From Saccharofermentans sp. (GTDB lineage Bacteria; Bacillota; Clostridia; Saccharofermentanales; Saccharofermentanaceae), in contig JAEFBA010000015.1 in NCBI GenBank assembly GCA_016292145.1, positions 1-38,671 on the forward strand: a DNA stretch of 38,671 bases. The letters run 5' to 3'. Shown in pieces: positions 23,998-30,113 of this stretch. The translations under genes and the position numbers were made by a program. Numbering within the stretch: the stretch's first letter is position 1; the number at the start of each line of letters is the position of its first letter. The notes under the pieces were generated by a model. The model had not been told where the DNA came from, ran no database searches, and saw only the letters and a list, made by a program, of their open reading frames with translations.

Positions 23998-25314
23998 TTA
24001 AGCTTTTTTGGCACTCTTGATTTTCTTTCCTGCGGTTTTCTTTTTTGTTTTGCCGGGCTCTTTCTCAGCCTCAGGCTTTTTGGCTGTTGTTTCCTTTACT
24101 TTCGAGATGATGTAATCAGCAGATCTTTCAGCGCTCTCACCGATATGGACCCAGATGTCGGAGCGGGCCTTTTCGCGGCCGTCAACAAAGGAAGGATCTT
24201 CGATGCACTTATCGATCAGTTCCTTTATGTTGCCGGAGTTGCTCTCATTGAGTTCAAGTCCGAGAGAAGGGAGGATGCTGAATGTCCAGGGAGTCTCATC
24301 GATCCAGTCGGCATCGTAAGGCTTAGGATCAAACTTCGTATCCGTATAGATGATGGGCTTGTCGAATACCATCGCGAATTCGAACATTACGCCCGAGAAA
24401 TCGGATATCAGGATATCTGACTGTCTCAATACTTCGAAGTTATCGATGTCCCTGTTCCAGATCACCTTGGATTCATCGTTATATTTGGACATGAGCCTGT
24501 CCAGAAGTTCTTTCTCGACGTCAAAAGACTGGGGGTGGGGTCTTACGATAAGCTTGTAGCCCGTGGTTATGAGGTTATCGATGAGCTCTTCTCCGAATCT
24601 GGATAAGATGCCGCTCTCGCCCCAGGAAGGTGCGAGAAGGACTGTGCGTTCGTGAGGCGGAACTTCGCCGGCTTCTTCAACGCGCTTTTTCATTACGTCG
24701 AGATAGGGAACACCGCAGAGGGCATAATCTCTTTGAGGAAGACCTCTCATCTCCTCAAGTGTCCTGATCTGCTTTATCTGATATTCGCCCGAGAGGATGA
24801 ACGCATCGTAGTGGTCTGTGCCGAACATACGGTAAAGAGTAATGTCCTTTGCCGCATGCATGATGTGGATGTAGCAGTCAACGTTCTTGGAGCGCTTCCA
24901 CTGGAAGACATCAAGGCTCGGTGTGGTTGAGAAAAGTACGGATGCATTGAGCATGTTGAGCTTGGAATAGGCCTTGTTGCCTTCGCCCAAATACTCGCCC
25001 TTAATGTATTTGTAGCCCTTTTTGAATATAGGATCGTCCTCAGAGCAGGTAAGGTAGATGGTCTCCTGCTTCTTCTTTTCGAGCTCGTCTAAGATGGGCT
25101 CGAAAATGCTCCAGTATCTTTTTGTCTCAGCGAATATGGCAAGAGGGATCTTCTGGCTGCTGACCTTGGCATTCTTATCGCGTCCTACGGCGAACTTCAT
25201 CTTAAGAAGGAGTGCGCGCACTGAGAAAACGATTACGCCGAAGATGCCGAACAGTACGGTAAAAAGCATTCCTCCCGTACCGGGATCGATGTATAAAAGC
25301 TTAAAGTAATCCAC
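23998..25314 (-). CDS. CDP-glycerol glycerophosphotransferase-family protein (TagB/TagF-like)
   Basis: A 438-residue enzyme that should transfer glycerol phosphate or a similar unit from a CDP-activated donor to a teichoic-acid-like polymer at the inner face of the membrane. An N-terminal IDPGTGGMLFTVLFGIFGVIVF segment is a TM anchor. The Glyphos_transf region follows: HIMHAAKDITLYRMFGTDHYDAFILSGEY, LLAPSWGESG, IVRPHPQS, and SDILISDFSGVMFEFA with DKPIIYTDTKFD. The C-terminus is a Lys-rich tail that could touch the membrane. The start is GTG with TTGAGG 7 bases upstream. It lies between two copies of the YidC-phosphotransferase fusion, 3 bases from one and 90 bases from the other, so the three form one envelope-polymer unit. 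The exact polymer is unknown. Confidence 0.9.
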   Translation of the reverse strand: MDYFKLLYIDPGTGGMLFTVLFGIFGVIVFSVRALLLKMKFAVGRDKNAKVSSQKIPLAIFAETKRYWSIFEPILDELEKKKQETIYLTCSEDDPIFKKGYKYIKGEYLGEGNKAYSKLNMLNASVLFSTTPSLDVFQWKRSKNVDCYIHIMHAAKDITLYRMFGTDHYDAFILSGEYQIKQIRTLEEMRGLPQRDYALCGVPYLDVMKKRVEEAGEVPPHERTVLLAPSWGESGILSRFGEELIDNLITTGYKLIVRPHPQSFDVEKELLDRLMSKYNDESKVIWNRDIDNFEVLRQSDILISDFSGVMFEFAMVFDKPIIYTDTKFDPKPYDADWIDETPWTFSILPSLGLELNESNSGNIKELIDKCIEDPSFVDGREKARSDIWVHIGESAERSADYIISKVKETTAKKPEAEKEPGKTKKKTAGKKIKSAKKA

Positions 25315-25404
25315 TAAGAAACCTCAACAATCAATACTGCGGATATAAAACATCCAAATTTTATTTTATTACTTTTAATTTATGGCTTCAACTTGAGCCC
25401 TAAA

Positions 25405-28164
25405 TCACTTCTCTCCCACATATCTCCAGTTGCTGGACTTATGGGGATCGCCTTCAACGACATACCATGAACCCATTTTGAAGGTTGTTCTGTCCAGGTT
25501 CTTGTAAAGGCTGTATTCACCGGACAAAATGACTTTCTGGGGCCCGGCCTTGAGGCTCGAATCGATCGGCTTGCCGGTATAGGGATTAACAGGTCCGTTG
25601 ATGATGCCCGAAGTTGCGATGACCGGAGTATCTGCATTGGTCATGAAATCATTGCAGACTGAATAGCCCGACGCATTGAAGTCCTTTACCATCAGGAGAG
25701 GGAGGTATCCGCCCATTTCCTTGCCGACACACATGATGTCGTAATAGCCTACCGGTGTTGAATGGTCAGATACAAGGATTATGCGGGTGTTGTCCCAGAC
25801 GCCGTTTGCACGCAGATAATCGAACCATTCACCAAGCTTTATGAATGCAGCCATGTTGATGTGGTAGTGCATGACCTGGTCGTTTGAATACATGTTGAGG
25901 GTTCTGTTGTTAAGCCTGATGCCTTCAGACAGACCCTTGTCGTAAATGGAGTTATCGACGTTATATGCAAGCTTATAATCCGGCTTCTGGAGAAAACAAG
26001 GGGAATGTGTCGTGTCATTTGCCATCAATACGAATGACGGCGCAGGATCGTCCTTGATATCCGTTATCTTCGTAAGATTATCAAGGACAGCGTAGGATTT
26101 TAAGAATTCCAGGTCGTATCCGACACTCTTGGAAAGTCCGTATGTGTGCTGTACAAGGGCATCGGTCTCGGCAGAACCGTCGATCCTCTTTGCAGCGCTC
26201 CTGGATTCGTTATAAACACCGCCGTCATAGAGGGTCTCCTGCAGGATAACAGGAGAGGTCTTCATCAGGGAATATAAGAAGAAGTTGCGGTTGCGCGATC
26301 TGCTTACCAGTGCTGTTGCATCGGCAGTGATGTTGACACCGTTGTCGATGATGTCGAACTTGCCGCTGGTAAGATATGTGTGATATTCCGGATGATCATC
26401 GTAGATCGAGAGATCGGATGTCCATACATAGCCTGAAAGAGGCGGATCTATTATCGTTACGTCATATCCGTTATTTCCGAACAGGGCGGGCATTACCTTA
26501 AGTGCCTCATCGTGCTTGTCCCTTAAGAGTTCGTCAGGCCTCTCATTTATCCTCTCGGGGGTATATTCGTAACCGCCGAAAAGCGCCGGCGCCGCATAGA
26601 GAGTATGCGTACCGTATGAGATCGTGTTCGGATAGTATGTAAAATCGCTGAACTGTTCTTTGAGCGAAGGTTTCTCTTCCATAAGGTAAGGAACAAGGTC
26701 ACCGACAGCACGGTCGAGCATCAGCACTACAACGTTTTGTCCTGTCTTGCTCAAAGGAATGACCGGCATGTCCGAAGCTCTTGACTTGCTCTGAAATTGA
26801 GCATAAGAACGGCTGATCATGACCGCGTTATAAGAACCGACACCGATCACGGCAAGGATGCCGACAACGAGAACCGGAATTACGATCTTTTTGAACTTTG
26901 AGACGATGAAGTAGAGCACTGCCGCTGCGGCGATCACAACCAGGGCATTTATCAGGTAATCCCTGAGCTTGAACGCAGGCGCGGTCTTAAACTGCAGTGT
27001 GGCAGAGAGCGTGCCGAGCTTTGTGCCGAACAGCATGAAGTTAACGACAGAGATGCCGCAGATGACCCATATCGCTCTGCGGAACATTGTGCGCATCTTG
27101 TCACTCATGAAGAAATAGAAGACACCGCCCCAGAGGACAAAACTGCCGAATGAGAGCAGCATTGAATTAATGACATATAAGAGCGGCGTTGAAGGATTGA
27201 TGACATCGATGAATTCTTCAGCCGAAGCACTGATGACAGAGCCGGGGATCAGGAATCCCGTAAGAAGAGCCATCAGAACGGCACCTGCAAAGAATGCGCC
27301 GTGCTTCTTCTCATAGACTTTCGCTGTCTGCTTTTTCTTAATGAAGCTTAATACGAGCGGCAGGACAAGAAGGAGCACGCCAATCCACAGAAGTATCTTC
27401 TGCCTTAAGTCCAGACCTTCCTTTACAAAGGTCATTACTGTTATTCCTATGCCCGCGATCGCGAAAAGGATATATACAGCCTTTTTGGGGTTCTTGAGCT
27501 TATAGAAGATGTTCTTAACAAGTGAGAACACGTTGTTTAAGAGCCAGTAGAAAACAAGGCCTGAAGGTGAATGGTAGAGCAGTACGAGGAATACCAGCGC
27601 AAGACCGTAGACCTGTATCTTCGACTTAAGGGGATGGCCCTTTGTATAGATAATTCCAGATACGATATTGATGAGTGTCATCAGGATCGGAAGGATATTA
27701 ACGGGAAAGCTCCCTATCATGAAAGTGGCATCTTCTTTGCCTAAGTCGGAAATAAATCCGAACGACATACCCTGAAGGCACTGCATCCTGGAAAGAAGCC
27801 TGTATGCGGCAATGAAGAACGGGATCTGAAGAAGGAGCGATACTGAACTCTTCAGCTGGTAGATAGGCTTATAGTGGTTGATGCGATAGTATTCCTGGAT
27901 CATGAAGAAGCGCTCGTCACCTTTGAAGGTGCTCTTGATACGCTTGAGCCTGGGAGCCATCTTGGCCTGGATGTCGCGCTCTTCAGCCTGAAGCTCGTCG
28001 GCACGTTTATAAAGAGGCAGTACCAGGAAGTTGAATGCGAGGCTTAAGAATATGATCGACAGACCGGGATTACCGATGATCCTGTTGGCAATCGTGAATA
28101 CGACTTCGAAGAGAAGCTCAAGAGGAGAGATGATCAATGTATAAAGTGCAGTCAAGAATGACAT
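25405..28164 (-). CDS. YidC-like domain fused to alkaline-phosphatase/sulfatase-superfamily domain (copy 2)
   Basis: A 919-residue paralogue of the 21229-23994 protein with the same order of parts. The YidC-like N-terminal part is almost the same, including the Asn in place of the groove arginine. The C-terminal enzyme half is diverged but keeps the predicted active site: Asp484 (MLDRAVGD), Thr521 in YGTHTLYAAPAL, NDTTHS, and Asp800-His801 in ILVSDHSTP. Keeping both active sites while the surrounding residues change suggests two related substrates or acceptors. It is the first gene of the minus-strand set and is divergent from the CPBP protease gene. The ribosome binding site is modest (GGAAATGG). 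The 90-base AT-rich gap before the CDP-glycerol transferase gene has no clear terminator. Confidence 0.85.
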   Translation of the reverse strand: MSFLTALYTLIISPLELLFEVVFTIANRIIGNPGLSIIFLSLAFNFLVLPLYKRADELQAEERDIQAKMAPRLKRIKSTFKGDERFFMIQEYYRINHYKPIYQLKSSVSLLLQIPFFIAAYRLLSRMQCLQGMSFGFISDLGKEDATFMIGSFPVNILPILMTLINIVSGIIYTKGHPLKSKIQVYGLALVFLVLLYHSPSGLVFYWLLNNVFSLVKNIFYKLKNPKKAVYILFAIAGIGITVMTFVKEGLDLRQKILLWIGVLLLVLPLVLSFIKKKQTAKVYEKKHGAFFAGAVLMALLTGFLIPGSVISASAEEFIDVINPSTPLLYVINSMLLSFGSFVLWGGVFYFFMSDKMRTMFRRAIWVICGISVVNFMLFGTKLGTLSATLQFKTAPAFKLRDYLINALVVIAAAAVLYFIVSKFKKIVIPVLVVGILAVIGVGSYNAVMISRSYAQFQSKSRASDMPVIPLSKTGQNVVVLMLDRAVGDLVPYLMEEKPSLKEQFSDFTYYPNTISYGTHTLYAAPALFGGYEYTPERINERPDELLRDKHDEALKVMPALFGNNGYDVTIIDPPLSGYVWTSDLSIYDDHPEYHTYLTSGKFDIIDNGVNITADATALVSRSRNRNFFLYSLMKTSPVILQETLYDGGVYNESRSAAKRIDGSAETDALVQHTYGLSKSVGYDLEFLKSYAVLDNLTKITDIKDDPAPSFVLMANDTTHSPCFLQKPDYKLAYNVDNSIYDKGLSEGIRLNNRTLNMYSNDQVMHYHINMAAFIKLGEWFDYLRANGVWDNTRIILVSDHSTPVGYYDIMCVGKEMGGYLPLLMVKDFNASGYSVCNDFMTNADTPVIATSGIINGPVNPYTGKPIDSSLKAGPQKVILSGEYSLYKNLDRTTFKMGSWYVVEGDPHKSSNWRYVGEK
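27352..28130 (-). repeat. Near-identical DNA block shared with 23182-23960
   Basis: Partner of the block at 23182-23960. Long runs without any difference occur, for example around the part encoding the loop after the first YidC helix. The rest of the two genes is clearly less similar. Confidence 0.88.
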
Positions 28165-28286
28165 TTTAAATCCATTTCCGTACTGTTCCCTGATAAAGGA
28201 GCGTATTTATTCCGTATCAGGCAGTTGCCGTCAACGGCTCTCTATTTTATTACTTTAATTTCTTTACTTCAACTTAAAGGGCGGTA

Positions 28287-28295
28287 TGCTATACT
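28287..28295 (+). promoter_or_regulatory. Extended -10 promoter of the CPBP gene
   Basis: TGCTATACT matches the extended -10 form TGnTATAAT with one mismatch; the -35 is weak. It lies about 55 bases before the ATG at 28351. Confidence 0.5.
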
Positions 28296-28308
28296 CATTT
28301 CATTCGCA

Positions 28309-28329
28309 AATGCTTGTAAACCAAGCGTT
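28309..28329 (+). promoter_or_regulatory. Stem-loop in the CPBP gene leader
   Basis: AATGCTTG (28309-28316) pairs with CAAGCGTT (28322-28329) over 8 bp with one U-G pair and a 5-base loop, shortly after the expected transcription start. Confidence 0.35.
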
Positions 28330-28350
28330 CTTTGTTGAGGATAATAGGAA

Positions 28351-29022
28351 ATGAATCTTAAACGTGAGTGGTTTTTTCTGATCGCGGGATTTGCCGGCGC
28401 CATGCTCGGCACCTTTGGCGTGATCATGTTCAACAGCCATGTTCTTTTCGCGCTCCCGGACTTGCTAAGGATAATTCTTTATGTCGCCGGCTACTGGATA
28501 ATTGCGGCAGTCCCCCTGATATTGATGTATCTGAACAAAGAGAGGATGCGCGATTATCTCTTTGGAAAAGGAAAACTCATCTTTCAGATCCTTACAGGCA
28601 TAGGTATCGGCCTTGTCATGTCTTTTGTCCTGACAGTAATCCCGCATCTTGCAGGCTTCGGATACTTTGTAGATAACGGAACGAGGCACGAATTGTTTAT
28701 TGAGTTTGCTGTCGAATTCGTCTATTTCGTTTTCTCTGTCGCCTTTGTTGAAGAATTCGTATTTCGAGGATTCATATTCAAAAGGCTTAAGAACATCACG
28801 GGAAATGACGTAATATCCCTGATAGCATCATCGGCCCTGTTCGGATTGCTGCACGTCTTTCAGGGCAACATTATCCAGGTGGTAATAACGTCTTTTATCG
28901 GAGCACTTTTGTGCTTCTGCAGACTGAAGATAAAGACCTGTTCTTTGTTCTCACTGATAATCGCACACGGCATTTACGATTTTCTGATAGGCTTCTGGGC
29001 TTCTGTATTGCTGAGAAACTGA
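28351..29022 (+). CDS. CPBP-family intramembrane glutamic protease
   Basis: A 223-residue, multi-TM protein of the CAAX-protease/bacteriocin-processing (CPBP, Abi) family. The defining motifs are in order: Glu134-Glu135-x3-Arg139 (EEFVFRG), FGLLHVF with His168, and His206 to Asp210 (AHGIYD). These form the active site of the Rce1-like fold. Members process prenylated or signal-bearing peptides, or give self-immunity to bacteriocins. An AGGA lies a few bases before the ATG with an upstream GAGG, and there is an extended -10 promoter. It is divergent from the YidC-fusion cluster, and no substrate is obvious nearby. Confidence 0.92.
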   Translation: MNLKREWFFLIAGFAGAMLGTFGVIMFNSHVLFALPDLLRIILYVAGYWIIAAVPLILMYLNKERMRDYLFGKGKLIFQILTGIGIGLVMSFVLTVIPHLAGFGYFVDNGTRHELFIEFAVEFVYFVFSVAFVEEFVFRGFIFKRLKNITGNDVISLIASSALFGLLHVFQGNIIQVVITSFIGALLCFCRLKIKTCSLFSLIIAHGIYDFLIGFWASVLLRN

Positions 29023-29088
29023 TGTCCCGGCACGCGAAATATTAAAAACGTGAAGGATATAGTATAAAAGATTCAGCAGCAGATATGG

Positions 29089-29523
29089 TTATCTTATCCA
29101 AGTCTTAAAAACCGCACCCATTGTTCTTACGTAGGATTCGGCTTCCTTGGCTTTGGCAAGATATTTGGTAATACCCGGAATGGTAATTGCAAACAGAGCA
29201 AAAACACTGAGTGCTGATCCGAAGATCGAAAGGAGCAGTCCGGCAACCGCAGCGCCTTTGGAACGTGCATTCTTTTTTGCGATGCCGGCTATCGAGAAGA
29301 TAATTCCCAAAAGTCCTGTGAGAAACGGAATTCCCGGCAGCAAGCAAAATACTACAGTAAGTATTCCCATTACAAGACCTGCTACAGCAATTCCATTGGG
29401 GCGCTTTTCCGGCGGTGGTTCAACAACAGGTGCCGGCGCATTAGGATCCGGAACAGGTGTTCCGCAGTTGGAGCAGACCTTGCGCATACTGGGTATATAC
29501 GAACCGCACTTATTACAATACAT
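29089..29523 (-). CDS. Zinc-ribbon and DUF4190 membrane protein
   Basis: A 144-residue protein. The N-terminus is a zinc ribbon (CNKCG...CSNCG; first Cys at residue 3), then a Pro-rich linker, then two hydrophobic segments of the DUF4190 type (GIAVAGLVMGILTVVFCLLPG and GAAVAGLLLSIFGSALSVFALF) with the usual intervening GLLGIIFSIAGIAKK. The family is widespread in Gram-positive bacteria and its role is not known. An extended -10 (minus strand) lies about 50 bases upstream of the start and AAAGG is near the ATG. Confidence 0.88.
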   Translation of the reverse strand: MYCNKCGSYIPSMRKVCSNCGTPVPDPNAPAPVVEPPPEKRPNGIAVAGLVMGILTVVFCLLPGIPFLTGLLGIIFSIAGIAKKNARSKGAAVAGLLLSIFGSALSVFALFAITIPGITKYLAKAKEAESYVRTMGAVFKTWIR

Positions 29524-29573
29524 AGCGTTACCTTTTCACCTTTAAGATCAGTTTCCATTTTGCCTGTCCCTCA

Positions 29574-29582
29574 ATTATAACA
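29574..29582 (-). promoter_or_regulatory. Extended -10 promoter of the DUF4190 gene
   Basis: TGTTATAAT on the minus strand is a perfect extended -10; no good -35 is visible. It lies about 50 bases before the ATG. Confidence 0.5.
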
Positions 29583-29659
29583 TCCGGGTTAAGTTCTGTT
29601 GGTAATCTTTTAGAGGCATCCGATCTTTCGGGCAAATTTGGGGCATAACTGCCATCCAG

Positions 29660-29688
29660 TTGACAATTGTAGCCTGCACATGTTAAAT
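29660..29688 (+). promoter_or_regulatory. Promoter of the blaI-blaR1-like operon
   Basis: TTGACA (29660-29665, consensus) and TTAAAT (29683-29688) are spaced by 17 bases. The -35 overlaps the first BlaI-type operator, so repressor binding would block RNA polymerase. Confidence 0.65.
29662..29671 (+). promoter_or_regulatory. BlaI-type operator 1
   Basis: GACAATTGTA differs in one base from the perfect palindrome at operator 2. BlaI/MecI repressors bind TACA-TGTA dyads. It overlaps the -35 element. Confidence 0.65.
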
Positions 29689-29703
29689 TGAATTTGCTTA
29701 AGC

Positions 29704-29713
29704 TACAATTGTA
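29704..29713 (+). promoter_or_regulatory. BlaI-type operator 2
   Basis: TACAATTGTA is a perfect TACA-TGTA palindrome, downstream of the -10 and 21 bases before the blaI-like ATG. With operator 1 it makes an 11-bp inverted arrangement (ACAATTGTAGC ... GCTACAATTGT). Confidence 0.72.
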
Positions 29714-29733
29714 AACTCTATGGGGGCTTTTTT

Positions 29734-30111
29734 ATGTCAGATAATCTTGCCAGTAAAATAACTGATTCCGAACTGGAGGTCATGAAGCTGCTGTGGTGTG
29801 CAAAGGACGCTCTGCCCGTTACTGCGATTCGTGAACAGCTTCAGGAATCAAAGGGTTGGGAGCCTGCGACGATCAAGACATTGATCTCCAGACTCGTATC
29901 AAAAGGCGCCGTACGCCAGGAAAAACGGAATGTTTATTATTACTCTCCGGCCATAACGGAGAAAGAATACAGTTCATGGGCTACTAAGGATCTTGTTACC
30001 CGTATCTTTAACGGAAAGGCCAGTGATCTCATCGCTTCTCTTGTCGATTCGAACGGTCTGTCCCAGGAAGATCTGGACGAATTAAGGGAAATGTTCAAGG
30101 TGGAGGAATAA
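29734..30111 (+). CDS. BlaI/MecI-family transcriptional repressor
   Basis: A 125-residue winged-helix repressor. The family signature is clear: ITDSELEVMKLLWCAKDALPVTAI, the recognition helix WEPATIKTLISRLVSKGAV and the wing RQEKRNVYYYSP, followed by a dimerisation helix set. Length is typical (120-130). BlaI repressors are cleaved when the partner BlaR1-type receptor is triggered, which opens the promoter. Two matching operators lie directly upstream, so it controls its own operon. It is followed 2 bases later by the receptor gene. No beta-lactamase is present here, so the regulon is probably different from antibiotic resistance. Confidence 0.95.
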   Translation: MSDNLASKITDSELEVMKLLWCAKDALPVTAIREQLQESKGWEPATIKTLISRLVSKGAVRQEKRNVYYYSPAITEKEYSSWATKDLVTRIFNGKASDLIASLVDSNGLSQEDLDELREMFKVEE

Positions 30112-30113
30112 AA

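Noticed and set aside
25315..25404. Separate promoter or terminator between the second YidC-fusion gene and the CDP-glycerol transferase gene
   Set aside because: The spacer is AT-rich but no hairpin with T-run and no -35/-10 pair with good spacing was found.
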